Positions 1-8,354 of a stretch of 64,000 nt of DNA are shown in pieces; position 1 is the stretch's first letter, and each line of letters starts with the position of its first letter. The stretch comes from Halogranum amylolyticum (lineage in GTDB: Archaea; Halobacteriota; Halobacteria; Halobacteriales; Haloferacaceae), in contig NZ_FODV01000003.1 in assembly GCF_900110465.1 (NCBI RefSeq), positions 124,001 through 188,000 on the forward strand, read 5' to 3'. Position numbers and translations under genes: made by a program. A model generated the notes under the pieces. It was given only the letters and a program-made list of their open reading frames with translations. It had not been told where the DNA came from and ran no database searches.

Positions 1-294
1 GAACCACGAGACGTCGTCCTCGATGCCCGTGTGAACCCACTCGGTGTCGGCGTTCTCGTCGGCCGAGACGAGCCGTGCGGGTTTCTTCTCGGCACCCCGG
101 TCCTTGAAGTGGAACCCCTGGATGCCGACGACCGTCGATCCGTTGGCCGGATCGGTCACCGTGCCGCTGGCGAGGTCGGCGTCGTCGCCGGTTCCGGCGA
201 CTGCGGCGATGCCCGCCGGTGCGAGAAGTGAGATGATGACCAGTATCACGGCACCGCGTGCGAGCCATCGCCGGGATGGGAGGGCGTCGTTCAC
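1..294 (-). CDS. Arylsulfotransferase-like secreted protein (N-terminal part only)
   Basis: The first 98 codons are visible and the gene runs off the window edge. A GTG start is followed by a hydrophobic stretch (about residues 14-35), consistent with a signal peptide or membrane anchor. The mature part contains TVVGIQGFHFKDRGAEKKP and ends at DDVSWF, which resembles the start of haloarchaeal arylsulfotransferase (ASST) proteins, predicted beta-propeller enzymes moving sulfate between phenols. The catalytic region lies outside the window, so activity cannot be judged. No clear TATA box precedes it. The family call is from memory of similar haloarchaeal N-termini and is moderate. Confidence 0.55.
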   Translation of the reverse strand, partial: MNDALPSRRWLARGAVILVIISLLAPAGIAAVAGTGDDADLASGTVTDPANGSTVVGIQGFHFKDRGAEKKPARLVSADENADTEWVHTGIEDDVSWF

Positions 295-358
295 AATAGA
301 AGCAGGTGTAGCGGGTGTTGAAACGCTTTGTGGTCGGTGGCGGGACCGAAGCCGTCGC

Positions 359-1753
359 TCAGACCGAACTGGCCAGCAGACCGCTCGTCCGCACGAAGAA
401 GTAGACGACGAATGCGCCCGCGAGCGCGAGGTGGCCCGCGCGGAGGTCGTTGTACTCGCCGGCGGCAACCTTCACGAGCGGGTAGGAGATGATGCCCGCG
501 GCGATACCGTAGGCGATCGAGTAGGTAAACGGCATCACGAGGATGGTCATCCCGGCGGGGACGGTCTGTGTGATGTCGTTCCAGTCGATGTCGACGACGT
601 TACTGAGCATGACGACGCCGATGACGACGAGTGCGATGTGTGAGGCGTACAGCGGGATCGCCGCCGCCAGCGGGACGAGCGCGAGCGAGGCGAGAAACAG
701 ACCGGCGGTGACGAGCGCCGTGAGGCCGGTCCGCCCGCCCTCCTCGACGCCGGTCGCGGACTCGATGTAGGTGGTGACAGTCGAGGTGCCGAGCATCCCG
801 CCGACCGTCGTGCCGACAGCGTCGGCCATCAGCGGCTTGTCGACGTCCGGAAGGTTCCCCTCGTCGTCGAGGAAGTCGCCCGCCTGTCCGACCCCGACCA
901 GCGTGCCGGCGGTGTCGAAGAAGTCGACGAAGAAGAACGTGAAGACGACGAGCGCGAAGGCGAACCCCTCGATGTCGCCGAGCCCCTGAAGGAAGGAGCC
1001 GGCGAGCGGCGTGATGTCGTAGGTCGCGCTGGTCGACGCGGCGACGAGGCCGGCGTCGGGAGCGACCAGCCCGGCCTGCGTGACCAGCCACCCGAGCACC
1101 GTCGTGACGAGGACGCCGAGGATGATCGCACCCTTGATGCCGCGGGCGTAGAGGACGAACGTCAGGAAGAGACCGACCACCGAGAGGACGGCGACGGGGT
1201 TCGAGGCGACCTGCCCCATCGTGACGAGCGTCGCGCTGTCGGCGACGACGATTCCCATCTCCTGGAGGCCGATGATGGCGAGGAATAGCCCGATACCGGT
1301 GCCGACGGCGAACTTCACCGGTCTCGGGAACAGTTTGATGACGTACTCACGCGCGCCGACGGCGGTGAGTAGGATGAAGAGCACGCCCTCGACGACGACG
1401 GCGGCGAGTGCGGTCTGCCACGGGATGCCAAGCGCGCCGACGACGGTGAACGCGAAGAAGGCGTTCAGTCCGAGACCGGGCGCCTGCGCGAACGGCCGGT
1501 TGGCGTAGAACGCCATGATAGTCGTCGCCGTCGCCGCGGCGACGATGGTCACGACTGCGAGCATCGACCGGACCTGCGTCGGCGAGAAGCCGTCGATGAC
1601 GATGCCCGGTTTCGTCCCCGGGATACCAGCGAGGATGGCCGGGTTGACCACGACGATGTAGCTCATCGTCAGGAACGTGGTGATGCCTGCGATGACCTCG
1701 GTCCGCACGGTCGTGTCGTGCGCGTCGAGGTCGAAGTACTCTGTGAGCCCCAT
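359..1753 (-). CDS. NCS2 / AzgA-type purine-pyrimidine permease
   Basis: Protein of 464 aa with a dozen or so membrane segments, the usual size for AzgA/PbuG-type nucleobase permeases, which import adenine, guanine, hypoxanthine or xanthine with protons. The diagnostic N-terminal block AGITTFLTMSYIVVVNP sits at residues 22-38. The ATG at 1753 was chosen because a TATA-like element is centred 26 bases upstream; an in-frame ATG three codons earlier is possible. It lies beside gfcR and pyrE, both phosphoribosyltransferase-fold proteins, which fits nucleobase salvage. A decayed copy of its own 3' end lies upstream (1911-2000). The exact substrate cannot be told from sequence. Confidence 0.9.
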   Translation of the reverse strand: MGLTEYFDLDAHDTTVRTEVIAGITTFLTMSYIVVVNPAILAGIPGTKPGIVIDGFSPTQVRSMLAVVTIVAAATATTIMAFYANRPFAQAPGLGLNAFFAFTVVGALGIPWQTALAAVVVEGVLFILLTAVGAREYVIKLFPRPVKFAVGTGIGLFLAIIGLQEMGIVVADSATLVTMGQVASNPVAVLSVVGLFLTFVLYARGIKGAIILGVLVTTVLGWLVTQAGLVAPDAGLVAASTSATYDITPLAGSFLQGLGDIEGFAFALVVFTFFFVDFFDTAGTLVGVGQAGDFLDDEGNLPDVDKPLMADAVGTTVGGMLGTSTVTTYIESATGVEEGGRTGLTALVTAGLFLASLALVPLAAAIPLYASHIALVVIGVVMLSNVVDIDWNDITQTVPAGMTILVMPFTYSIAYGIAAGIISYPLVKVAAGEYNDLRAGHLALAGAFVVYFFVRTSGLLASSV

Positions 1754-1774
1754 ATAGTGCATAGCCGTGATTAT

Positions 1775-1783
1775 CCATTTAAG
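1775..1783 (-). promoter_or_regulatory. TATA box of the nucleobase permease gene
   Basis: Read on the minus strand this is CTTAAATGG, centred 26 bases before the permease ATG, the spacing expected for a leaderless haloarchaeal transcript. Confidence 0.55.
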
Positions 1784-1810
1784 CGTTGTTATCGGTGGCG
1801 AGCATATATA

Positions 1811-1820
1811 CACATATGTG
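1811..1820. promoter_or_regulatory. Palindrome upstream of permease promoter
   Basis: CACATATGTG is a perfect 10-base palindrome in an AT-rich island (1801-1836) just upstream of the permease TATA box. A second short palindrome, TGTGCACA, lies at 1870-1877. In this GC-rich genome the AT-rich symmetrical sequence suggests an operator or an upstream activating site. No factor can be assigned; the neighbouring gfcR product is one candidate. Confidence 0.35.
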
Positions 1821-1910
1821 GATATTTTCTTCGCTTGAGTGCCGGCCGAAAACCAAAATGTGGCACGTGTGTGCACATACAGTCCGGGGCGGGCTCGAAC
1901 GCCGTCGCCG

Positions 1911-2000
1911 TCAGCCGACGGCACCCATCCGGACGGCGAAGTAGACGACGAACGTGCCCGCGAGCGCGAGGTGGTCCGCGCGGAAGTCGTCGTCGAGGAA
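1911..2000 (-). pseudogene. Remnant of a second AzgA-type permease (C-terminal end)
   Basis: Read on the minus strand, this stretch encodes about 30 residues including FRADHLALAGTFVVYFAVR before a stop codon. The intact neighbouring permease ends with the matching block LRAGHLALAGAFVVYFFVR. At DNA level 1938-1990 matches 398-450 at 49 of 53 positions. No ATG or membrane core precedes it, so it is the tail of a deleted paralogue, probably from a former tandem pair. The remaining bases of the 368-base gap (1754-2121) hold the permease promoter and palindromes, and nothing else I recognise. Confidence 0.75.
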
Positions 2001-2121
2001 GTCGCGAAGAAGTCGCGAACTCCCACGTACTGGTTCCTCTCTCGGGGAGCAGAAACAGTCCGTTAAGCCCACCGGTTCGGGAGTCGTGTGCGGGACACCG
2101 CCACGCCGTCGGGCAGGTTCG

Positions 2122-2847
2122 TCAGCGGGTCGACGACTCGAACGTCGTCAGCGCCCCGACGGGGGCGTCGGTGATCTCCTCGGCGCGCGAGGTGCCCTCG
2201 TCGCCGACGGCGATGAGCGTGAAGACGCCGGTGACGTCGGCGTCAGCCTGCAGAGCGATGTCGAGCAGCAGTTCCTGCGTCTCGCCCGAGCGGATGAGGT
2301 CGTCGACGACGAGCACACGCTGCCCCGAGGTGAGCGCACTCGCCGGGAGGTAGTAGGTGAGTTCGATACCCGAGGCGAGTCGCTGACGGGACTCGATGAA
2401 CTCCTCGACGGCCGTCTCCTTGGACTTCTTGGCGTACGCGAGACGGGCGTCGAAGTAACTGGCCATCGCCGCGCCGAGTGTGATGCCGTCGGTCGCCGCG
2501 GTCAACACCACGTCGGGACGTTCGAAGCCGAAGGCGTTGGCGGCGATGGGGGCGACGAGGTCCAGGAACGACTGGTCGAAGACGACGCCGGAGTTGTCGA
2601 CGTAGCCCTCGTCGTCGAACTCGACGCGCGCCTCCAGTTCGGTCGAGAGTGCGTCGCGACCGATCCCCTCCACGACTTCGCGGGCGCGGTCGGTGCCGGG
2701 GAGGACGTGGCCGTTGACGTACCGGTTCAGGTCGCCCGCTGGCAGGCCGGTCACCTCGGAGAGTTCGTCGTAGGTCCGCGTCTCTTTGAGCATCCGCAGG
2801 ACGGCGACCGCCTGCAACTGCAGGGCGGCCTTCTCTGCTCGGTTCAT
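2122..2847 (-). CDS. gfcR: PRTase-like transcriptional regulator GfcR
   Basis: Protein of 241 aa with an N-terminal helix-turn-helix (about residues 8-50, containing TYDELSEVTGLPAGDLNRYV) fused to a phosphoribosyltransferase fold whose PRPP-loop motif VLVVDDLIRSGET is at 178-190. This layout matches GfcR of Haloferax, an activator of glucose and fructose catabolism once annotated as orotate phosphoribosyltransferase PyrE2. The fold probably senses a ligand. The real pyrE lies next to it on the same strand, which supports the regulatory reading. Start chosen at ATG 2847. A 14-base inverted repeat about 60 bases upstream may be an operator, possibly for autoregulation. Confidence 0.88.
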   Translation of the reverse strand: MNRAEKAALQLQAVAVLRMLKETRTYDELSEVTGLPAGDLNRYVNGHVLPGTDRAREVVEGIGRDALSTELEARVEFDDEGYVDNSGVVFDQSFLDLVAPIAANAFGFERPDVVLTAATDGITLGAAMASYFDARLAYAKKSKETAVEEFIESRQRLASGIELTYYLPASALTSGQRVLVVDDLIRSGETQELLLDIALQADADVTGVFTLIAVGDEGTSRAEEITDAPVGALTTFESSTR

Positions 2848-2907
2848 GCCGTGGAAATCGCGTTTGCGTAAGTATGAACACTTCGATATCGATAGAGCGT
2901 TGAGATA

Positions 2908-2921
2908 CACACAGTTGTGTG
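2908..2921. promoter_or_regulatory. Inverted repeat upstream of gfcR
   Basis: CACACA-GT-TGTGTG is a perfect inverted repeat (6-base arms, 2-base spacer) located 61-74 bases upstream of the gfcR start, in the gap to pyrE. It resembles a dimer binding site. Whether GfcR itself binds is untested. Confidence 0.4.
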
Positions 2922-2998
2922 GGACTGCATCACACGACGGCAGCACGAGGAACGACGGAGTCGACTCGGCTACGGGGCGAAAACAGAGAGACGAACGA

Positions 2999-3520
2999 CT
3001 ATCGATCGGCCAGGAGATCCGAGGCCGAGAGCAGCGAGTCGAGTTCGAGGTCGTGTTCCGCCAGCAGTTCGTCGGCTCCCTCCTCGCGGTCGACGACGAC
3101 GATCACGCGGGAGACCTCCGCGCCGGCGTCGCGCAGCGCCTCCGCGGCGTCGACGGCGCTCTGGCCGGTCGTGGCGATGTCCTCGAGGATGACGACCTCC
3201 TCGCCCTCCGCTAATCGACCTTCGATGCGCTTGGCCGTCCCGTACTCCTTGGCCTTCTTGCGGGCGATGACGTAGGGGTTGCCCGTCTCGACGCTCGTAA
3301 CGGCGACGAGCGGGACTGCGCCGAGAGCGACGCCCGCCAGTTTGGTGTCGTCGAGTCGCTCGGCGAACGCCTCGGCGATCAGTTCGAGACAGTGGGGGTC
3401 GGTCTCGAAGAGGTACTTGTCGACGTAGTACTCGCTGGTGCCGCCGTGGGAGAGTTCGAACTCGCCGAACTGGACGGCGTCAGCGTCGCGCAGCGCCTGG
3501 ATGAGTTCCTGGTTCGCCAT
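2999..3520 (-). CDS. pyrE: Orotate phosphoribosyltransferase
   Basis: Enzyme of 173 aa that joins orotate to PRPP, giving orotidine monophosphate in de novo UMP synthesis. The PRPP-binding motif [14 protein letters not shown] is at residues 109-122, and the Arg-Lys-Lys stretch with KEYG at 87-94 corresponds to the catalytic loop region. Length is typical of archaeal PyrE. The start is supported by a TATA box (GTTTATACC on the minus strand) centred 28 bases upstream. It is a separate transcription unit from gfcR: about 150 bases separate them. Confidence 0.95.
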   Translation of the reverse strand: MANQELIQALRDADAVQFGEFELSHGGTSEYYVDKYLFETDPHCLELIAEAFAERLDDTKLAGVALGAVPLVAVTSVETGNPYVIARKKAKEYGTAKRIEGRLAEGEEVVILEDIATTGQSAVDAAEALRDAGAEVSRVIVVVDREEGADELLAEHDLELDSLLSASDLLADR

Positions 3521-3543
3521 TACTCGTTGTGGGACGGTGGAGT

Positions 3544-3552
3544 GGTATAAAC
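3544..3552 (-). promoter_or_regulatory. TATA box of pyrE
   Basis: Minus-strand GTTTATACC centred 28 bases before the pyrE ATG, consistent with a leaderless transcript. Confidence 0.6.
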
Positions 3553-3679
3553 GGGGTGGTTGGCCGCCGGTAGAGCGGAGAACTCCCGAGCGAGCTCGAT
3601 TCGTTAATAAAGAGGGTGTCATCACAACCAAGAGTTGTTTGGTAGTTGTTGGCAACGATTGGAACGGAGTTGACTTAGC

Positions 3680-3802
3680 GTGGCCGAGAAGCCCCCGAAA
3701 CCCGGACGATTGAAGCACCGATACGAACAGTGCCCGCACTGTGGCAACCGTGCTCTCGAAGAGTATATCCGAGACGGGAACTGTCCAGCCTGTCGAAGTT
3801 GA
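3680..3802 (+). CDS. Small zinc-finger protein (40 aa)
   Basis: A GTG-initiated reading frame of 40 codons with two Cys pairs, CPHCG (residues 18-22) and CPAC (36-39), separated by a short segment containing [11 protein letters not shown]. This is the layout of the tiny CPxCG-type zinc-finger proteins abundant in haloarchaea, which probably bind one zinc through four Cys. An in-frame stop three codons upstream limits the start. It lies alone between pyrE and carS, both on the opposite strand. An AT-rich TTAATAAAG at 3604-3612 might be part of its promoter. Function unknown; small zinc fingers of this type have been linked to stress adaptation and RNA or DNA binding. Confidence 0.7.
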   Translation: MAEKPPKPGRLKHRYEQCPHCGNRALEEYIRDGNCPACRS

Positions 3803-3965
3803 CTCGTCTCTCGGGGAGCCTGATCTTCCCACCGTCTCGTTCGCTATCAGGAGCCGCGTGCTGTAGACGAAACGAGAGCTCCGGAGGCGACCGGGTCGGT
3901 CGAGGCGTCGGTGAGCACTGTCGGCATCGAGCTCGGGGAGCAACAGACCCTGTTCCGTAACGGAG

Positions 3966-4508
3966 CTACCAGGGTTCGTCCTTCAACCCCAACACGTACG
4001 CGGCCATGTTCGTCACGACGTGCAGTGCGGGCGTCATCACGACGACGACGACGAGCACGGGGATCCGAAACACCGTCCGGAACCACGTCGGCGCGACGGC
4101 GGCCGTCAGGCCGAGCGACCCGACGACGAAGTCCAGTTGGTCGAGACCGGGGAACGCTGCCCCGCGTTCACGACCGCTGCGGCGCTTGAGGAACGACGCT
4201 CCGATGTCGCCGAGCATCGCCCCGAAGGAGAGCGCGAACGCCGACTTCACCGAGAAGACGGGGAGCGTTACGTCCAGTCGCGTCTCGATCGACTCGCGAA
4301 CCACGTCGAGGACGAGCGCCAGGACGACGCCGGCGAACGTCCCCACGAGCGTGCCGCGCCAGGTCTTTCCGTCGCCGAGGAGTCGGTTCCCGTTCCACGA
4401 GACTCCTCCGTCTATCGGTCTCCCGCCGCCGGCGAGTACCGCGACGTTGTTCGGGACGTACGCCGGGAGCATCGTCCAGAACGCCTGTAGGACGAGTGTA
4501 CGCAACAT
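3966..4508 (-). CDS. carS: CDP-archaeol synthase
   Basis: Integral membrane enzyme (180 aa, about five hydrophobic segments) that activates digeranylgeranylglyceryl phosphate with CTP to CDP-archaeol, a committed step of archaeal ether-lipid headgroup synthesis. Family blocks visible include YVPNNVAVL near residue 16, [15 protein letters not shown] near 46-60, and [20 protein letters not shown] near the polar loop around residues 105-125, typical of the CarS/CdsA superfamily. It is divergently oriented from the proline dehydrogenase gene and shares an approximately 180-base intergenic region with it. Confidence 0.92.
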   Translation of the reverse strand: MLRTLVLQAFWTMLPAYVPNNVAVLAGGGRPIDGGVSWNGNRLLGDGKTWRGTLVGTFAGVVLALVLDVVRESIETRLDVTLPVFSVKSAFALSFGAMLGDIGASFLKRRSGRERGAAFPGLDQLDFVVGSLGLTAAVAPTWFRTVFRIPVLVVVVVMTPALHVVTNMAAYVLGLKDEPW

Positions 4509-4658
4509 AGAGGTCAGGTGTCGGGGGGAGGATATAATCCCCCTGCGTTTCGGTTGACCGCACGGTGGGACGCCCCACAGTGAGACGAGCGCCGAGAGAC
4601 GGTCACCGTCGAACGCCGGCACGACGGCCGCGACGTGTGAGGCGAGAACGATAACGGA

Positions 4659-4666
4659 TTTAAATA
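4659..4666 (+). promoter_or_regulatory. TATA box of proline dehydrogenase gene
   Basis: TTTAAATA centred 27 bases upstream of the ATG; one of the clearest TATA boxes in the window and consistent with a leaderless mRNA. Confidence 0.65.
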
Positions 4667-4688
4667 CCGGCCCGGATAGTTCCGTCGT

Positions 4689-5528
4689 ATGATCCCCCCC
4701 ATCGCCAGCCGGTTCGTCGCGGGCGAGACGCCGGCGGCGGCGTTCGACCACGTCCGAGAGACGAACGAGGAGGGCGTGAAGGTCATCCTCAACCTCCTCG
4801 GCGAGCACTACGACAACCGCGCCGAGGCGGACCAGGACACCGCGACGTACGTCCAACTGATCCGAGACATCGGCGGCACCGACCTCGACGCCTGCGTCTC
4901 GGTCAAACCCTCCCAGATCGGGTTGGACGCCGGCGGCGACGTCTTCCGCGAGAACTTCCGCGCCGTCGTGGAGGCGGGCGACCACCACGACGTGTTCGTC
5001 TGGTGTGACATGGAGGACTACACGACGACGGACGTCACCCTCGACGCCTTCGAGGAACTCGCCCGCGAGTTCGAGGGCGGCGTCGGCCTCTGCGTGCAGG
5101 CGAACCTCAAGCGGACAAGAGAGGACCTCGAACGCCTCGTCGACGTCCCCGGGAAGATCCGACTGGTGAAGGGAGCCTACGCCGAACCGCGCGAGGTCGC
5201 CTACAAGGACAAATCCGAGGTCGACGCGGCGTACCGCGAGTATCTCGAGTACATGTTCGAACAGTTCGACGGCGGTATCGCCGTCGGCAGCCACGACCCC
5301 GCGATGATCGACCTCGCCGTCGACCTCCACGAGGAGTACGGCACCGACTTCGAGATCCAGATGCTGATGGGGGTCCGTGAGGACGCACAACGCGAGTTGG
5401 CGGCCGACGGCTACGAGATCTGGCAGTACGCCCCTTACGGGGACAAGTGGTTCTCCTACTTCTACCGGCGCGTCCGCGAACGCAAGGAGAACGCGCTGTT
5501 CGCGCTCCGGGCCGTCGTCGGCCAGTAG
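4689..5528 (+). CDS. Proline dehydrogenase
   Basis: Single-domain FAD enzyme of 279 aa that oxidises proline to pyrroline-5-carboxylate and passes electrons to the respiratory chain. It has the beta/alpha-barrel signature of the PutA/PRODH family: strand ends such as VKGAYAEPRE, a conserved IQMLMGVR block, and the C-terminal substrate-binding helix YFYRRVRERKEN with paired Arg residues that hold the proline carboxylate. Length matches short monofunctional archaeal and bacterial PRODH enzymes rather than fused PutA. The partner pyrroline-5-carboxylate dehydrogenase is not in the window. Start supported by the TATA box 27 bases upstream. Confidence 0.93.
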   Translation: MIPPIASRFVAGETPAAAFDHVRETNEEGVKVILNLLGEHYDNRAEADQDTATYVQLIRDIGGTDLDACVSVKPSQIGLDAGGDVFRENFRAVVEAGDHHDVFVWCDMEDYTTTDVTLDAFEELAREFEGGVGLCVQANLKRTREDLERLVDVPGKIRLVKGAYAEPREVAYKDKSEVDAAYREYLEYMFEQFDGGIAVGSHDPAMIDLAVDLHEEYGTDFEIQMLMGVREDAQRELAADGYEIWQYAPYGDKWFSYFYRRVRERKENALFALRAVVGQ

Positions 5529-5644
5529 CCGGAGCGCCGGGCGACGGACCGTCCGAGCGTTTCCTTCACACCACTCTCAGAAAACACAAAGGCGTGCGAG
5601 GTAGAAGCGCTGATAAGGGCGGACCTCGCATACCCCGACAACGA

Positions 5645-6283
5645 ATGTCTACGTGGAAACGCGACATCGCGAGCGGTCTCGTCGTCCTCATCCCTCTCGT
5701 CGTCCTCGCGTTCGTCGTCAGCTGGCTCTACCAGAAGCTGGTCGCCCTGCCGTTCATGGACAGCATCGACCTCCCGGACTACGTCCCCGCCGAGTACGTC
5801 CCGGTCGTCCGGGTGCTCATCGTCCTCGTGGTCTTCGCGATGCTGACGCTCGCCGTGGGCTACCTGATGCGGACCACCATCGGTCGGCTCGGCGAGGGAG
5901 CCATCGACGGCGTCATCAACCGCGTCCCGGTCGTCCGGGTCGTCTACAACGCCTCCAAACTCGCCGTCGAGACGGCGTTGACGGGGACCGAGGACCTCCA
6001 GAAACCCGTCCAGCTCGAAGTGTGGAGCGGCATCCGGATGACCGCGTTCAAGACGGGCAAGACCACCGCCGACGGTCGCGTGGTTCTCTTCATGCCGACG
6101 GCACCCAACATCACCACCGGGTTCGTGATGGAGGTCGAACCCCACCGCATCGAGGAGACCAACGAGAAGGTCGAAGAGGCGCTGACGCGCATCCTCTCGG
6201 CCGGGTTCGCCGAGACCAACGAGGGCGTCGACATCGACGTCACCGACGAGAGCGGGATCGAGGACCTCGGACGGATGAACTGA
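5645..6283 (+). CDS. DUF502 membrane protein
   Basis: Protein of 212 aa with two N-terminal membrane helices (about residues 8-30 and 55-80) followed by a soluble domain containing VFMPTAPNITTGF-like residues (LFMPTAPNITTGFVMEVE), the hallmark of DUF502. Family members occur in bacteria, archaea and plants (the plant members are called LCV/COV proteins, implicated in vascular patterning); the biochemical role is unknown. A TATA-like CTGATAAGG lies about 30 bases before the ATG, giving its own short transcript. It follows the proline dehydrogenase gene but has a separate promoter, so I do not infer a shared function. Confidence 0.85.
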   Translation: MSTWKRDIASGLVVLIPLVVLAFVVSWLYQKLVALPFMDSIDLPDYVPAEYVPVVRVLIVLVVFAMLTLAVGYLMRTTIGRLGEGAIDGVINRVPVVRVVYNASKLAVETALTGTEDLQKPVQLEVWSGIRMTAFKTGKTTADGRVVLFMPTAPNITTGFVMEVEPHRIEETNEKVEEALTRILSAGFAETNEGVDIDVTDESGIEDLGRMN

Positions 6284-6440
6284 CAGTCGGTCACCGTCGC
6301 GGACCGCGACGACGCGCCACTCCGACCGAGCGTCGGTGTCGTCGAGCGAGGGGTGTCGGGGAAGAACGAGGAGTACCGGAGAAGAACGAAACGAGACGGG
6401 AGCGGAAGGAGAAGCGCAGCTCAGCCGCCGAACGGCTCGG

Positions 6441-7364
6441 TCAGACGTAAGTGAACCACTCGTCGTGGTCCTCGGTGCGCCGTTCGACGAGATCGAAGAA
6501 CGCCTGCTGGAGCTCCTCGGTCACCGGACCGCGCTCGCCGACCTCGACGTTGTCGACCTGCCGGATGGGCGTGACCTCCGCGGCGCTGCCGGTGAAGAAC
6601 AGTTCGTCGGCGGTGTGGAGTTCGCCGCGACTGATGGAGACGTCGTCGTGGACCTCGTAGCCGCGCTCCTCGGCGAGCGTGATGACCGTGTTGCGGGTGA
6701 TGCCGTCGAGGATGCTCTCCGAGAGGCCGGGCGTGAAGATCTCGCCGTCGCGGACGAGGAAGATGTTCTCGCCGGGACCCTCGGCGACGTTCCCCTCCTT
6801 GTTGAGGACGATCGCCTCACGGTAGCCGTTGCGTCGGGCCTCCTCGCCGGCGAGCATGGAGTTCACGTAGAGGCCGGTCGTCTTCGCGTTCGTCGGAATC
6901 TGACTGGAAGCGTGCTTGCGCCACGAGGAGACCATCACCTCGATGCCGTTCTCGAGGGCGTCCTCGCCGAGGTAGGTGCCCCACGGCCAGGCGGCGATGG
7001 CGACCTGCGTCGGGCAGTCGCCGGGCGAGACGCCGAGCGTATCGTAGCCGTAGAACGCGACGGGACGGATGTAACAGGATTCGAGCTCCTGCCGTTCGAG
7101 CAGTTCCAGCGTCGCCTCGGTCAACTCGTCCGGTTCGAACGGGATCTCCATGTCGTAGGGTTTCGTGGAGTTGTAGAACCGTTCGAGATGCTCCTCCCAC
7201 CGGAAGATGGCCGGGCCGTTCTCCGTGTCGTAGCAGCGGACGCCCTCGAAGACGCCGGTGCCGTAGTGAAGTCCGTGGGTCAGGACGTGGATCTGTGCGT
7301 CCTGCCAGTCCACGAACTCGCCGTCCATCCAGATGGTGTCGACGTCCATGTCGTCAAATCCCAT
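6441..7364 (-). CDS. ilvE: Branched-chain amino acid aminotransferase
   Basis: Fold-type IV PLP enzyme of 307 aa interconverting Val, Leu and Ile with their 2-oxo acids. Seen: substrate-binding region HGLHYGTGVFEGVRCY (30-45), the PLP-binding Lys161 in TNAKTTGLYVNSML, and the EGPGENIFLVRDG block that contacts the cofactor phosphate. Length and motifs match IlvE closely. ATG 7364 was chosen because TATAAA on the minus strand is centred 27 bases upstream. It is divergently transcribed from the epimerase gene with about 90 bases between starts. Confidence 0.94.
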   Translation of the reverse strand: MGFDDMDVDTIWMDGEFVDWQDAQIHVLTHGLHYGTGVFEGVRCYDTENGPAIFRWEEHLERFYNSTKPYDMEIPFEPDELTEATLELLERQELESCYIRPVAFYGYDTLGVSPGDCPTQVAIAAWPWGTYLGEDALENGIEVMVSSWRKHASSQIPTNAKTTGLYVNSMLAGEEARRNGYREAIVLNKEGNVAEGPGENIFLVRDGEIFTPGLSESILDGITRNTVITLAEERGYEVHDDVSISRGELHTADELFFTGSAAEVTPIRQVDNVEVGERGPVTEELQQAFFDLVERRTEDHDEWFTYV

Positions 7365-7387
7365 AGTCGGGCCATCGGCGGGGACCG

Positions 7388-7396
7388 CTATAAATT
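7388..7396 (-). promoter_or_regulatory. TATA box of ilvE
   Basis: Minus-strand AATTTATAG, centred 27-28 bases upstream of the ilvE ATG. The divergent epimerase gene has its own T-rich element near 7421-7431. Confidence 0.6.
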
Positions 7397-7454
7397 CATG
7401 AGGAACGACTCGGTCGTGTGCGGCTTTTTGGGACAGGGTTGCGACGGGGAGACT

Positions 7455-8348
7455 ATGTCGTCACGAACCACAGTCGCCGTCACCGGTGGCAACGGACAGG
7501 TCGGTCGCGGCGTCCTCCGCGAACTCGCCGACCACGGCTACCGAACGGTCAACCTCTCACGGAGCAGTCGACGCGAGGACGTCGCCGACGGCTACCGCCG
7601 GACCGACCTGCTCGACGCGGGCGAGGTGTACGGATCGCTGGCTGCCTGCGACGCCGACGCCGTCGTCCACCTCGGGATGGTCCCCAACCCCGAGGGCAGC
7701 CCCGGCCACGTCACCTTCGAGAGCAACGTAATGACCACTTACCACGTGCTGGAAGCCTGCCAGCATCTCGACGTCGACAGCGTCGCCGTCGCTTCCAGCA
7801 TGAGCGCGCTCGGCGCGGGGTACGACCCCGACCCCGTCCGACTCGACTACCTCCCGGTCGACGAGGAGCATCCGAGCGACCCGCGGGACCCCTACGCGCT
7901 CGGTAAGCGCGTCTTAGAGGTCACCGCCGAGGGCGTCGGGCGACGGAACGACGGCCCGACGGTGAGCACGCTCCGCTTCCCCATCGTCGTCGACGACGAG
8001 TGGATTTCGGAGACGCTGGTCGACAGCGACCGTTCGCTCGACACGATTCGTGAGGCTCCGTACTACCACTCCGTCCGAAACACGCTGTTCGCCTACGTCC
8101 ACCTCGCCGATCTCGCCGCACTCTTTCGACGATGTCTCGAGACCGACTTCGAGGGCCACGAGACGTTCTGGGCCGCCGCGCCCGACACGACAGTCGACCT
8201 GCCGACCGCCGATCTCGTCGCCGCGGAGTATCCCGACGTCGACGTTCGAGTGGAAACAGGGGGGTTCGACGGTCACGAGAGTCTGGTCGACACGACGAAG
8301 GCGCGAGAACTGTTGGGGTGGGAGGCGGAGCGGAGTTGGCGAGACTGA
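7455..8348 (+). CDS. NAD-dependent epimerase/dehydratase (extended SDR)
   Basis: Protein of 297 aa with an N-terminal Rossmann fold (TGGNGQVGRGVL, residues 10-21), the SSMSALGAG active-site Ser region and the catalytic YxxxK motif as YALGK. This is the UDP-sugar epimerase/dehydratase-like extended SDR family, which acts on nucleotide sugars, uronates or related polyols. The C-terminal substrate domain gives no clear specificity; some haloarchaeal relatives are annotated as uronate or galactose dehydrogenase-like. It stands alone between ilvE (divergent) and ribB (convergent), so context does not help. Confidence 0.85.
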   Translation: MSSRTTVAVTGGNGQVGRGVLRELADHGYRTVNLSRSSRREDVADGYRRTDLLDAGEVYGSLAACDADAVVHLGMVPNPEGSPGHVTFESNVMTTYHVLEACQHLDVDSVAVASSMSALGAGYDPDPVRLDYLPVDEEHPSDPRDPYALGKRVLEVTAEGVGRRNDGPTVSTLRFPIVVDDEWISETLVDSDRSLDTIREAPYYHSVRNTLFAYVHLADLAALFRRCLETDFEGHETFWAAAPDTTVDLPTADLVAAEYPDVDVRVETGGFDGHESLVDTTKARELLGWEAERSWRD

Positions 8349-8354
8349 GTGAGG

